Source of the DNA: Rhodospirillaceae bacterium
GTDB taxonomy: Bacteria; Pseudomonadota; Alphaproteobacteria; Bin65
Assembly: GCA_011523655.1 (NCBI GenBank)
Contig: WTGH01000010.1
Coordinates: 248,001-312,000, forward strand
Direction: 5' to 3'
DNA: 64,000 nt
A model generated the notes under the pieces. The model worked only from the letters and a program-made list of their open reading frames with translations, had not been told where the DNA came from and made no database searches. Both the position numbers and the translations under genes were made by a program. Positions 52,894 to 62,105 of the stretch are shown piece after piece. The first letter of the stretch is position 1. Each line of letters starts with the position of its first letter.

Positions 52894-54006
52894 TCATTTC
52901 AGGCGATCCACCACGAGTTCCTGGAAGCTGCGCACAGCGTCTTCCCACACCGGAGAGAGCACCCCGCCGGCCGCCGGATCGGAGATGCGTCCCTGCTGCA
53001 GCCGCTCGCAGATGGCCACGTCTTCGAGATGCACCTCGCGCCAGAGCGCCGCGAGCTGCTCCTTCCGTTCGGCGAGAGCCGAATCGGCCCCGATGCCGTA
53101 GATCGCGCGGCGATGGAGGGTGCGGTCCGGCGCCAGGGGCACGTTGAGATGCACGCCGACCTGATCCGGGATGTAGAGACCGAACACGAAATTCGGAAAC
53201 AGCGTGAGATAGCGGGCGTCGGCCGACAGCGTGTCCGTCCGCCTCGCCGCGCCCGAAACGTCGACCGCGCAGCCCAGGCAGCCGGGATCGTTGATCGTAT
53301 AATGGTCGGTGAGCGGTTGCTCCGTGGTCGTCGGGTGGACGAACTGGACGTGGTAGGGCTCGATGAAGTTCTCCATCAGGAGCTTCCAGTTCGCGGCCAC
53401 CTCGCCCAGGTCGACGGTGACCAGATGGTGAAGCTGAGAGAGGTCGAGTCCGTCGAGCCGTTTCTGCAACGGGGCCACGAAGTCCTCGATCGGCGGCGCG
53501 CCGCCGCCCAGGTTGACGAAGATCCAGTCGTGCCAGGTCGCCGAGCGCACCGGGACCAGGCCGTGGCGTTCGCGCTCGAAGCCGTCGGGCACGGCGCGCG
53601 GGTCCTGCCCGCCGAAGTGCGGAGCGACCTGCAGCGACCCATCGAGACCGTAGGTCCAGAAATGATACGGACAGCGGATCCGCGATCCGAGGTTGCCGGG
53701 CTTGTCGACCAGCTTGAGGCAGCGATGCCGGCATACATTGTGAAACGCGCGAAGCGTATTTTCGCGGTCGCGCACCAGAATCAGCGGCCGGCCGGCGACG
53801 GTAACGGGCGCCACGTCGCCGGGCCGGGCGAGTTCGTGCGCAAATCCTGCGAAGACCCACGAGTCCGGAAAGAGCCGCTGGTTCTCGAGCGCGAAGAAAG
53901 CCTCGCTCGTGTAGGCTGCGGCCGGCAATCCGCTTGCCACCGGTCCCGGCGTTTCGAATGCGGCCAATGCTTCTGCCCCCAGGATTGACTGCAGTGAAGA
54001 GCTCAT
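52894..54006 (-). CDS. Rieske non-heme iron oxygenase, betaine/carnitine-demethylase-like
   Basis: Alpha subunit of 370 residues, smaller than the other two in the window. Rieske ligands are CRHRCLKL (Cys92, His94) and CPYHFW (Cys112, His115). The iron site is MENFIEPYHVQFVHP. This layout recalls the quaternary-amine group (glycine betaine demethylase GbcA, stachydrine and carnitine oxygenases), where CRHRG is often varied. AGGAGA precedes ATG 54006. It follows the Lrp-type regulator gene by 27 bases and neither reductase nor ferredoxin is present. Likely role: N-demethylation of a betaine (inference). Confidence 0.85.
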   Translation of the reverse strand: MSSSLQSILGAEALAAFETPGPVASGLPAAAYTSEAFFALENQRLFPDSWVFAGFAHELARPGDVAPVTVAGRPLILVRDRENTLRAFHNVCRHRCLKLVDKPGNLGSRIRCPYHFWTYGLDGSLQVAPHFGGQDPRAVPDGFERERHGLVPVRSATWHDWIFVNLGGGAPPIEDFVAPLQKRLDGLDLSQLHHLVTVDLGEVAANWKLLMENFIEPYHVQFVHPTTTEQPLTDHYTINDPGCLGCAVDVSGAARRTDTLSADARYLTLFPNFVFGLYIPDQVGVHLNVPLAPDRTLHRRAIYGIGADSALAERKEQLAALWREVHLEDVAICERLQQGRISDPAAGGVLSPVWEDAVRSFQELVVDRLK

Positions 54007-54033
54007 GCCGGTCTCCTGAGAGCGCGGGGCGGG

Positions 54034-54639
54034 CTAGGGCAGGTGGCCCTTGAGCAGGAACTGGTTCTTGAACATGCCGATGCGGGTCATGACCTCGACA
54101 TGCGCAACATCGGGATGTCCGTGGATGTGCTCATTGAGGAAGTTCGCAAACTCGGCGTCCTCGTCGCACACGACCTCGACCAGCAGGTCGAACCGGCCGC
54201 TGACCCACATGACGTAGACGACGGCCGCAAGCGGATCGAGCCGCCGCGCGACGGTAGCCGGAGCGACTCCCGGCGCTGTCTTGATGCCGAGCATCGCGTC
54301 CGTCTCGTAGTCGACGGCCACCGGATCGACCACGGCCACGATTCGCAGCATGCCTGCCTCGCGCATCCGGGCGACCCGGTTGCGGATCGTCCCGCCCGAG
54401 ACGCCGAGCTTCTGCCCGACGATGTCGTAGGCTGCGCGCCCGTCGTCCTGGAGCAGTTGGATGATTTTCTGGTTGAGGTCGTCGAAAGGCGAGGAGAGCG
54501 GCGAGACCCTTCCGTCAGGGTCCTCGCCGCTCTGAGCGGTCACTGCCTGCGATGAGTGAGCATTGGTTCGGGAGGCAATCTCGGTCCGCCGCTCTGCCGA
54601 CGATGACACACCGTGGTTGTTATCATTTTCCGAATTCAT
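54034..54639 (-). CDS. Lrp/AsnC family transcriptional regulator
   Basis: A 201-residue regulator. The helix-turn-helix is DDLNQKIIQLLQDDGRAAYDIVGQKLGVSGGTIRNRV (in parts, about 53-90) followed by the RAM ligand-binding domain with VVYVMWVSGRFDLLVEVVC and VEVMTRIGMFKNQFLL. The first ~50 residues are a low-complexity Ser/Asn/Glu tail absent from most Lrp proteins; a GTG near residue 33 could be the real start. It sits upstream of the Rieske gene in the same direction and divergent from the GS-like gene, with which it shares an AT-rich palindromic region. Confidence 0.9.
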   Translation of the reverse strand: MNSENDNNHGVSSSAERRTEIASRTNAHSSQAVTAQSGEDPDGRVSPLSSPFDDLNQKIIQLLQDDGRAAYDIVGQKLGVSGGTIRNRVARMREAGMLRIVAVVDPVAVDYETDAMLGIKTAPGVAPATVARRLDPLAAVVYVMWVSGRFDLLVEVVCDEDAEFANFLNEHIHGHPDVAHVEVMTRIGMFKNQFLLKGHLP

Positions 54640-54652
54640 AGCGTATTTTTTG

Positions 54653-54708
54653 CCTAAATTATAAAAATTTCAACAAAAATTTTAATTTAGGTAAAATATT
54701 GATATAAT
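54653..54708. promoter_or_regulatory. AT-rich divergent control region with long inverted repeat
   Basis: CCTAAATT (54653-54660) and AATTTAGG (54684-54691) are perfect inverted arms 23 bp apart; between them are AAAAATTT and AAAAATTTT blocks. TATAAT at 54703-54708 is a good -10 for the plus-strand GS-like gene, with a weak -35 (TTTTAA) at 54680-54685. The composition is far more AT-rich than anything around it, which suits Lrp-type wrapping and autoregulation. Confidence 0.6.
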
Positions 54709-54759
54709 AGAGGCGATTTCGTTAATTCCAGATATGGATGGAACGAGAGGAACCGAACA

Positions 54760-56166
54760 TTGCAGACCATGGCCGGGGCGCTTCCCGACATCGCGCGCGT
54801 CCGCGAAGAGCATGCGAAGCTCGCCGAAACGGGCGTCCGCTACGTCTTTTCCTGCTGGATCGACATGCACGGGCTGCCGAAGACCAAGCCGGTGCCGCTC
54901 AGCGATTTCGAGAATCTGTGCATGGGCAAGGGCCCGCAATTCGCCGTGCATTCGATCTCGTTCGTGCCGGAACTCGGCGCCTCCGATCCCGACCAGATCC
55001 CGATTCCCGATCTCGACACCCTGGTGATCTGTCCGTGGGACAGCACCTGCGCGTGGATGTTTGCGGACCTGTGGTGGGAAGACGCGCCCTACAACCTGTG
55101 CCCCCGGCAGGCGCTCAAGCGGGTGGTGCGCGATACTGCAGCGAAGGGCTTCGCCGGCGTCGCCGGCATCGAGCCGGAGTTCATCGTCATGCGCTGGCGC
55201 GACGGCAAGCCGGTCAAGGCGTTCGACGACGATCCGATGCCCGGCGAGGGCATCCGGCCGCGGCGTCAGGCGTTCGGCTACGACATCGAGTATTCCATCG
55301 ATTCGATGGGATTTCTCGGCGCGGTCATCGACATACTCGAGGATCTGGGCTGGGGGCTGAAGGATGTGGTCTGCGAGGGCAGCTATTCGCAGTTCGAGCT
55401 CGATTTCGGTTACACGGACCTGGTCGCAATGGCCGACCGGCTGGTGTTTCTGCGGGTGCTGCTGAAAGAAGTCGCCAAGCAACACGGATTGTTCGTCACC
55501 TACATGCCCAAGCCGGCGACCGGCGACTGGCGGTCGGGCGCACATATCAACTACTCGATGCAGAAGGTGGACGCCCCGGGCGTCAACCTCTTCGAGGATT
55601 CCGACGGCGGATGGGCGGAAGCCGCCTACCACGCGGTCGGCGGACTGCTACGGCACGGCGCGGCGCTGACTGCGATCACGGCCTGTACGATCAACTCCTA
55701 TAACGGCCTGGTCGCCAAGGTCGCCGGGTTCGAAGGGGGGACATTTACCTGGGCGCCGACGCACATGACCTATGGCAACAACAACCGTTCGGCGATGCTG
55801 CGTCTGCCGCAAAACCGGTTCTGCATCGAAAACCGTGCGTCGGACCTGTGCATGAACCCGTATCTGGCGCTCGCAATGACGACCGCGGCGGCAGTCGCCG
55901 GCGTGATCGAAGGCGCCGATCCCGGTCCGCCGATCAACAAGGATCTGTATGTTACGCCGGAAGAAGAAATACTCGCCGCCGGCGGGCGCCGCCTGCCCCG
56001 GAACCTCCTCGAAGCAACCGAGGACCTGATTGCCGATCCGCTCGCCGCCGAAGTGCTCGGCTCCGCCATGCTGAAGTCTTGGTCCGCCTACAAGTTCGAC
56101 GAGTGGGAGCGTTACCACCAGGCGGTAACCGACTGGGAGGTGCAGGAGTATCTGCGGCTCTATTGA
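54760..56166 (+). CDS. Glutamine synthetase family ligase (type III / gamma-glutamylmethylamide synthetase-like)
   Basis: ATP-dependent amide ligase of 468 residues. The N-terminal CWIDMHGLPKTKPVP and the catalytic region with EPEFIVMR, GSYSQFELDF, SGAHINYSM and NRSAMLRLPQNRF match the GS fold; the protein is closer to GlnT/GmaS-like type III enzymes, which join an amine such as methylamine to glutamate, than to housekeeping GlnA. TTG 54760 has GAGAGG nine bases upstream and gives two extra residues before an in-frame ATG at 54769. The divergent Lrp/Rieske genes suggest methylated-amine nitrogen use (inference). Confidence 0.87.
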   Translation: MQTMAGALPDIARVREEHAKLAETGVRYVFSCWIDMHGLPKTKPVPLSDFENLCMGKGPQFAVHSISFVPELGASDPDQIPIPDLDTLVICPWDSTCAWMFADLWWEDAPYNLCPRQALKRVVRDTAAKGFAGVAGIEPEFIVMRWRDGKPVKAFDDDPMPGEGIRPRRQAFGYDIEYSIDSMGFLGAVIDILEDLGWGLKDVVCEGSYSQFELDFGYTDLVAMADRLVFLRVLLKEVAKQHGLFVTYMPKPATGDWRSGAHINYSMQKVDAPGVNLFEDSDGGWAEAAYHAVGGLLRHGAALTAITACTINSYNGLVAKVAGFEGGTFTWAPTHMTYGNNNRSAMLRLPQNRFCIENRASDLCMNPYLALAMTTAAAVAGVIEGADPGPPINKDLYVTPEEEILAAGGRRLPRNLLEATEDLIADPLAAEVLGSAMLKSWSAYKFDEWERYHQAVTDWEVQEYLRLY

Positions 56167-56264
56167 GATCATCGGTTCGCGGACGCTCCGTGGCCAACGG
56201 ACGGGCGGCAATTCCGGCGTCATCACAGGAGTGCCTGCGAAGGAATTGCGCGCGGCGGTGAAGG

Positions 56265-57287
56265 ATGTCTGAATTGGAGCAGAGCCACGAGATTTTCGAG
56301 CTCGGCGCAGTGCCGCTCCAGTCCGGCACGACGCTGCCGGATGCGAAGCTCGCCTACAAAGCCTATGGCTCGCTCAACGCGCGCGGCGACAACGCGATCG
56401 TCATGCCGACTTTCTACACGGGCACGCATGTCCGCAACGAGGGCTACCTGCGGACGGTGCCGGCGCTCGATCCATCGCGCTATTTCATCGTCTCGATCAA
56501 TATGTTCGGCAATGGCCTGTCGTCGTCGCCAAGCACCACCGCGCCGCCGTTCGACGGTCCGCGCTTCCCCGCCGTCACGCTTTACGACAACATTGCCTGC
56601 CAGCACCGGTTGCTCACCGCGCTTGGCGTGAAGCGCATTGCCCTCGTGCTCGGATGGTCCATGGCCGGGTGCCAGACGTATCAGTGGGCGGCGCAGTTTC
56701 CGGACATGGTCGGCGCTGTCCTGCCATTCTGCGCCTCGGCGCGCACCTCGCCGCACAACAAGGTGTTTCTGGAGGGGGTAAAGGCGGCGCTCCTGGCCGA
56801 CGGCGCCTTTGCAGGCGGCGACTACACCGCGCCGCCCGAGGCGGGTCTCCGGGCCTTCGGCCGGGTCTACGCGGGCTGGGCGTATTCGCAGACCTTCTAT
56901 CGCGAGCGACTCCACCGCGAACTCGGTTTCGAGACCTGGGAGGAATTGCTGCTCGACTGGGAACGCGATCATCTCGACTGGGACGCTAACGACTTGCTGG
57001 CCAAGCTTCGGACCTGGCAACTCGGCGACATCAGCGCCAACGAACGCTACCGGGGGGATTTCGAAAGCGCGCTGCGCGCTATCCGCGCCCGGGCGATCCT
57101 CGTCCCCTGCACGACCGACCTCTACTTCCCGCCCGAGGATAACGCTATCGAGGCCCGGCACATGCCGAATGCCGAACTCCGGCCCTTCGACTCGCCCTGG
57201 GGCCACTGCGTGGCGTCGCCGAGCCGCGCCGGCAGCGATTTCCTGCGCTTCCTCAATTCTTGCGTATCGGACCTGCTGGCCGGTTGA
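56265..57287 (+). CDS. Alpha/beta hydrolase, homoserine O-acetyltransferase (MetX)-like
   Basis: An alpha/beta hydrolase of 340 residues. The nucleophile elbow is GWSMAGCQTYQWA (Ser about residue 130), the acid is in CTTDLYFP and the histidine in WGHCVASPS. MetX transfers an acetyl group to homoserine, but the homoserine-binding features are uncertain here and many MetX-like proteins in catabolic clusters are general acyltransferases or hydrolases. It has AAGG next to ATG 56265 and lies 98 bases after the GS-like gene. Confidence 0.85.
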   Translation: MSELEQSHEIFELGAVPLQSGTTLPDAKLAYKAYGSLNARGDNAIVMPTFYTGTHVRNEGYLRTVPALDPSRYFIVSINMFGNGLSSSPSTTAPPFDGPRFPAVTLYDNIACQHRLLTALGVKRIALVLGWSMAGCQTYQWAAQFPDMVGAVLPFCASARTSPHNKVFLEGVKAALLADGAFAGGDYTAPPEAGLRAFGRVYAGWAYSQTFYRERLHRELGFETWEELLLDWERDHLDWDANDLLAKLRTWQLGDISANERYRGDFESALRAIRARAILVPCTTDLYFPPEDNAIEARHMPNAELRPFDSPWGHCVASPSRAGSDFLRFLNSCVSDLLAG

Positions 57288-57318
57288 GACCGGCGATCTG
57301 CGTGGCGACCGCGCTTTC

Positions 57319-58470
57319 TCAGGAAAGGCGTATGGTCCAGAGCAGGGCGTCCCCGTCGGCCTCGGCGTCGACCGTCATGAATTGGCGGTGCGACGCGACG
57401 GCGCCGCGCCACAGCTCGATCCAGCAGGCAAGCAGGTTTTCGCGTTCGGCGCCGGTGAGACCGCGCACGATCCGCAGGCCGGTCTGGCGCAGTCTGACGG
57501 CGGGTTCGCCGGCGTGTTTCGCGGAATTTTCCATGTCGATCCGGTCGCCCATGCCGCTGAACATGGCGCGCAGGAATGCGGCTGCATCCGCCGGTCCGCC
57601 GTCCACGGCGCCCACGGCGTCGGCCATCCGGCGGTAGTGCTGCAAGCCGGTCAGCCGCGCCGCCAGCATGCCATGCTGCAGCGCTTTCGCCTCGCCGATC
57701 GCGTGGACCAGTTCGCCGATACCGTTCCGGATATACTCGACGGCGTAGTTCCGCCTGGCTTTCGCGCGGCGTTCATCGTTCCACTCGGCTGCAGGCAGGG
57801 CGGGCTGCCGGTCCGGATCCGCCGCCGGTGGGCGTTCGGCGGGCACAAAGACCAGGCGTTCATCTTCGCCGATGTCGCGGTCGTATTCCCTGAAGTATCC
57901 GCACAGGCCGAACTGGCCGGTCATATCCTCCGAGACGCAGACGAAGCCGAGCCGCGGATTGTTCAGCGACACGCCGTTCTGCGCATACCAGCCGCGCAGG
58001 AAGCCTCGGCTCGCTTCGATCGGGACGCCGCAGATCGCCGGCCCGTCATACATCCATCGCGGATAGCGGAAGCGCACCCAGGCTTTGGTCGCGGATTCCT
58101 CGATATAGTCGACCCCGACGCCGCCGATGCCGTTCGAGAGGACGTGATATTTTGCACAAGCCACGGCGTCCGGCTGGCCTTCGAGGCCCAGCGTCCGCAA
58201 ACCCGCAAGGAACTTTTCTTCGTGCTGGCGGCGGAACAGCCGGAACATCCAGTCGCCGACCGCCTCCGGACCTTCGCGGGTTGCGACCATCAGCTGGAGG
58301 CCGAGCAGGTATTGGTGATGCAACCCCGCCTGGGCGGACACCGCCGCCGGGAGAACGGACGCCTGTGCGCCGGGACTGGCCATTGCCTGCATTCGCTCCA
58401 TTACCGCGCGGATACTCTGCCGGTCCCCGGAAGCTATCGCACAAAGGCCCGCTCCGGCGCCATATTCCAC
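57319..58470 (-). CDS. Conserved hypothetical protein, function not recognised
   Basis: A 383-residue protein I cannot assign. No signal peptide or membrane helix is evident. The N-terminal part contains a helix-rich stretch (HHQYLLGLQLMVATREGPEAV) and a Cys-Ala-Lys-Tyr-His (CAKYHVLSNGIGG) motif; the middle holds YPRWMYDGPAICGVP and GQFGLCGYFREYD, and the C-terminus is again helical with ERENLLACWIELW. A metal or redox role is possible from the Cys/His positions (inference). GGTGGA precedes ATG 58470. It is the only minus-strand gene between the MetX-like gene and the Liv operon. Confidence 0.65.
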   Translation of the reverse strand: MEYGAGAGLCAIASGDRQSIRAVMERMQAMASPGAQASVLPAAVSAQAGLHHQYLLGLQLMVATREGPEAVGDWMFRLFRRQHEEKFLAGLRTLGLEGQPDAVACAKYHVLSNGIGGVGVDYIEESATKAWVRFRYPRWMYDGPAICGVPIEASRGFLRGWYAQNGVSLNNPRLGFVCVSEDMTGQFGLCGYFREYDRDIGEDERLVFVPAERPPAADPDRQPALPAAEWNDERRAKARRNYAVEYIRNGIGELVHAIGEAKALQHGMLAARLTGLQHYRRMADAVGAVDGGPADAAAFLRAMFSGMGDRIDMENSAKHAGEPAVRLRQTGLRIVRGLTGAERENLLACWIELWRGAVASHRQFMTVDAEADGDALLWTIRLS

Positions 58471-58737
58471 CGGGTCCGGCGCGTCCCGAAGATACGCGGT
58501 TGCGGGTTTCGGCGGGTTGGGACAGACTGTCCGGCAGGATCGAACGCAATGCCGGCCGCGAAACCGGGTCTCAACCGGTCAGCCGGTCGTTTGGCGCATC
58601 CGGGTCGGCCCGGACGCTTCGGGGAGAGTCGGAATATGGCCGTTTCGTGGGCCGCCCGGGCCGCGAATTTTGCACGCATCGCGACGACGTTTCCGTTCGA
58701 TAACCGCATCGGGGCCTGATCTGCCGTGCGGAAACCG

Positions 58738-59736
58738 ATGCAGCGCCGCACTGTTCTGATTCTCGGAATCGTTCTGCTGGCTGCTGCGCTGTTGTGGATG
58801 ATCTTCGCGGTCTGGCCGGACTGGCTGATCGGCGCCATCGGCCGCAAGAAGACATTCGTCAACACTCTGCTTAACGGCATTACCCTCGGCGGCCTGTATT
58901 TCCTGGTGGCGAGCGGCTTCACGCTGGTCTTCGGCCTGATGCGCAACGTCAATCTCGCGCACGGCTCGATGTATCTGCTCGGCGGCTACATCGGCTACGA
59001 GGTGGCGGAAGCGACCGGGAGCTGGTTTTTCGGGCTCGCCGTCGCCTTCCTCGCCATAGCGGTCAGCGGGATCGCATTGCAGGTGGCTGTTTTCCGGCGG
59101 ATGCAGGGAGACGAACTGCGCCAGACCCTGGTGACCATCGGCATATCGATCATCGCCGCCGATCTGATGCTGGCCGTCTGGACCGGCACAACCTACCAGT
59201 TCGATACTCCTGAGGGACTCTACGGCGCCGTCGTCCTGCCGGTGATCTCGGTCATCAAGTCGTCCGGCGCGCCGGTGTTCATCAAATATCCGATGTACCG
59301 GCTCACCGTGCTCGGCGTTGCCGTGGTCGTCGGTATCGGCCTCTGGTTGTTCCTGAACCGCACCCGCATCGGCATGATGATCAGGGCCGGCGTCAACGAC
59401 CGGGAAATGCTCGCAGCCTCCGGCGTGAACGTGCATTTCGTCTTCGCCCTGGTCTTCGCCATCGGCGCGGGTCTGGCCGGTTTCGCCGGTGTGGTCGGCG
59501 GCACGGCGCTGTCGATCGCCCCGGGGGAGGATATCCGCTACCTGCTGGCCTCGCTCGTCGTCGTGATCGTCGGCGGCCTCGGCTCTGTGACCGGGGCCGC
59601 GATAGGCGCCCTGCTCATCGGCCTCGCGGAGCAGTTCGGTCTGGCTTATTTTCCGACCTACGGCGTGGTGCTGACCTTCCTGATCATGGTCGGCGTGCTC
59701 GCCGTCCGGCCCCAGGGAATCATGGGGACGCGCTGA
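58738..59736 (+). CDS. livH: Branched-chain amino acid-type ABC transporter permease, LivH-like
   Basis: Inner-membrane permease of 332 residues with about eight hydrophobic helices. The LivH signature LNGITLGGLYFLVASGFTLVFGLMRNVNLAHGSM (in parts) lies near residue 38, and NDREMLAASGVNV is the coupling loop. I use ATG 58738, with GGAAA just upstream; an in-frame GTG at 58726 is possible. First gene of the Liv operon; the substrate may not be an amino acid, since such systems also import amides and aromatic acids. Confidence 0.92.
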   Translation: MQRRTVLILGIVLLAAALLWMIFAVWPDWLIGAIGRKKTFVNTLLNGITLGGLYFLVASGFTLVFGLMRNVNLAHGSMYLLGGYIGYEVAEATGSWFFGLAVAFLAIAVSGIALQVAVFRRMQGDELRQTLVTIGISIIAADLMLAVWTGTTYQFDTPEGLYGAVVLPVISVIKSSGAPVFIKYPMYRLTVLGVAVVVGIGLWLFLNRTRIGMMIRAGVNDREMLAASGVNVHFVFALVFAIGAGLAGFAGVVGGTALSIAPGEDIRYLLASLVVVIVGGLGSVTGAAIGALLIGLAEQFGLAYFPTYGVVLTFLIMVGVLAVRPQGIMGTR

Positions 59737-59737
59737 G

Positions 59738-60805
59738 ATGTTCGGCATCGAGCGGAATTCCGGCCGTTACCCGCTGGGCATCAACCCGGCGGTGCTGCTC
59801 GCCGCGGTCTTCCTGATCGCCTATCCGCTCTTTACGTCGGATTTCTTCACCTTCCAGATCGGTGCCTACTCGCTGATCCTGGGGACCATCGCGCTGTCGC
59901 TGACGATGCTTGCCGGGTATGGCGGCATGGTCAGCATCGCGCAGATGACGGTTGCCGGATTTGCCGCCTACCTGATGGCAATCCTTGGCACCAACAGCGT
60001 CGGTGTGATGGGGCTGGGATGGCCGTGGTGGCTGACCGTCGTTATTGCGATCCTCGGCGCGGCGCTGCTCAGCACCTTCATCGGCGCCATCGCTGCGCGC
60101 ACCGAAGGCATCTACACCATCATGATCACGCTGGCGATCGCCGTCGCCTTCTTCTATTTCGTGCGCCAGAACTATGTGATCTTCAACGGGTTCACCGGCT
60201 TCGCGGGCATCAAGCCGCCGACCCTGTTCGGCGTGTACTGGCGCGATCCGACGCCGTTCTACTATCTCACCCTGGCGATCGCGGCCTTCTTCTATTTCGC
60301 CGTGCTTTACGGCGCCCGCTCGACCTTCGGCCTGGGGCTGCAAGCGGTCCGGGACAATCCGCGGCGCGTGCGGGCGCTCGGCATCAATGTCTTCCTGCAT
60401 CGCATCGCTGCCTATTTCTACGCCGGACTGATCGCGGGAACCGCCGGCGTTCTGCTGGTCTGGTTCAATGGCCGCGTTTCGCCGGGCATCGTCGGCGTCG
60501 ACATGGCGATCGACATACTTGTCATCGCCGTGGTCGGCGGCATGCGGGCGCCCATCGGACCCTTCCTGGGCGCCATCGCCTTCGTATTACTCGAGAATTT
60601 CGCAATCGACCTGATCGACCGCGAGCGTTTCAACACCGTGATCGGCCTCGCTTTCCTGCTCGTGGTGTTGTTTTCGCCGGACGGCCTGCTCGGACTTTGG
60701 CGCCGGATGGAATCGAGAATCCGGCTGCCGCGCGCGAACGTCCGCTGGGGCGTGCGCGCCAACCGGGGCGACTGGCATCCCGCCGGTTCGCCCGAACGCA
60801 TGTAA
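59738..60805 (+). CDS. livM: Branched-chain amino acid-type ABC transporter permease, LivM-like
   Basis: Permease of 355 residues with at least eight hydrophobic helices such as LILGTIALSLTMLAGYGGMVSI and ITLAIAVAFFYF. The coupling loop is AVRDNPRRVRALGINVF and FSPDGLLGLWRRMESR ends it, as in LivM. ATG 59738 lies one base after the LivH stop. Pairs with the preceding permease. Confidence 0.93.
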   Translation: MFGIERNSGRYPLGINPAVLLAAVFLIAYPLFTSDFFTFQIGAYSLILGTIALSLTMLAGYGGMVSIAQMTVAGFAAYLMAILGTNSVGVMGLGWPWWLTVVIAILGAALLSTFIGAIAARTEGIYTIMITLAIAVAFFYFVRQNYVIFNGFTGFAGIKPPTLFGVYWRDPTPFYYLTLAIAAFFYFAVLYGARSTFGLGLQAVRDNPRRVRALGINVFLHRIAAYFYAGLIAGTAGVLLVWFNGRVSPGIVGVDMAIDILVIAVVGGMRAPIGPFLGAIAFVLLENFAIDLIDRERFNTVIGLAFLLVVLFSPDGLLGLWRRMESRIRLPRANVRWGVRANRGDWHPAGSPERM

Positions 60806-60820
60806 AGAGGGAGAAAAAGC

Positions 60821-62074
60821 ATGTTGAAAGTTGCAGGAAAAACCCTGCTGGCGGCGGCGGTCCTTGCCGTAGCAAGCCCCGCCGTGGCGCAGGATACCAT
60901 CAAGATGGGCGGGCTTGCGACCCTGGAAGGCGCCTTTGCTGCGCCGGGCCAGGACAGCATCCGCGGCATCAGGATGGCGCTGGAGGAGCACAAATACACC
61001 GCCGGTGGCAAGAAGATCGAACTGATCACCGGTTCGTCGGATGCCTCGCCGGCCAGCGCTATCCGCGCCACCCGTAAGCTGGTCGAGCAGGACGGTGTCC
61101 AGGTCATGATCGGGCCGCTGTCCGGCTCCGAGGGCCTCGCGGTCAAGGACTATGCCAAGACCAAGCCCAACGTGACGTTCATCAACGGGACGTCGGCGGC
61201 GCAGGATACGACTCTGCGCAATCCGGCGCCGAACTTCTTCCGCTTCTCGACGGAAGGCGCCCAGTGGATGGCCGGCCTCGGCGAGTATGCCTACAAGGTC
61301 AAGAAATACCGCAAGGTCGCCGTTCTGGCGGAAGACTATTCCTTCCCCTACACCCAGGTGTTCGGGTTCCTGGAGCCGTTCTGCCGCCTCGGCGGCAAGG
61401 CGCCGATCGATGCGCGTTTCTGGGTGCCGATCGGCAACAAGGACTATTCGTCCGTCATCGCCGCGCTGCCTGACGATGTCGACGCGATCTACGTCGCCCT
61501 CGGCGGCGCCGACGCGATCAACTTCCTGAGCCAGTATCAGCAGGCGGGCGGCGGGCTGCCTCTGATCGCCGGGTCGATCACCGTCGACCAGACCGTGCTG
61601 GGCTCGAAGGGTAAGATCCGCGAGACCGTGATCGGCACGCCGTCGGCCGGGCCGATTTCCGATACCTGGGACGACCCGCGCTGGAAAGCCTTCGTTGCGC
61701 AATACAAGAAAATGTTCGCAGGGAAGGGCGGATTCCCGTCGCCGTCGTTGTTCGCCCACGGCTATTACATCAATACCAAGGCCGCGCTGCTGGCCCTGGA
61801 CCAGGTGAAGGGTGATCTGTCCGACGGCGGCAAGAAGTTCCGGGCGGCCCTTTCGTCGCTCAAGTTTGAGACGCCGACCGGCATGGTTTCGCTCGACCCG
61901 CGTCGCAATGCCATCGCCGACATGTTCCTGACGGAAGTCGTCGTGGGCCCGGACGGCAATCTGGTCAACAAGACGATCGGGGTTACCAAGCAGGTCTCCC
62001 AGACCTTCGGGGTCAAATATGAGGAGTTCCTGAAATACGGCCCGGTCAGCCGCACCAACCCGCCCTGCAAATAG
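60821..62074 (+). CDS. ABC transporter substrate-binding protein, LivK/AmiC-like
   Basis: Periplasmic receptor of 417 residues. ATG 60821 follows GAGGGAGAAAA. The signal peptide LKVAGKTLLAAAVLAVASPAVAQD has an AVA-Q cleavage site. The mature part has IKMGGLATLEGAFAAPGQDSIRGIRMALEEHKY in pieces, GGKKIELITGSSDASP and a GPLSGSEGLAVKDYAK segment of the type I receptor fold. It is longer than LivK and nearer to the amide/urea-type receptors. Four cysteines are spread through it (including PFCRLGG and the C-terminal NPPCK). Confidence 0.92.
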   Translation: MLKVAGKTLLAAAVLAVASPAVAQDTIKMGGLATLEGAFAAPGQDSIRGIRMALEEHKYTAGGKKIELITGSSDASPASAIRATRKLVEQDGVQVMIGPLSGSEGLAVKDYAKTKPNVTFINGTSAAQDTTLRNPAPNFFRFSTEGAQWMAGLGEYAYKVKKYRKVAVLAEDYSFPYTQVFGFLEPFCRLGGKAPIDARFWVPIGNKDYSSVIAALPDDVDAIYVALGGADAINFLSQYQQAGGGLPLIAGSITVDQTVLGSKGKIRETVIGTPSAGPISDTWDDPRWKAFVAQYKKMFAGKGGFPSPSLFAHGYYINTKAALLALDQVKGDLSDGGKKFRAALSSLKFETPTGMVSLDPRRNAIADMFLTEVVVGPDGNLVNKTIGVTKQVSQTFGVKYEEFLKYGPVSRTNPPCK

Positions 62075-62105
62075 AACGGGGCGGACAGCGCAGCCGAGGT
62101 CCCCG

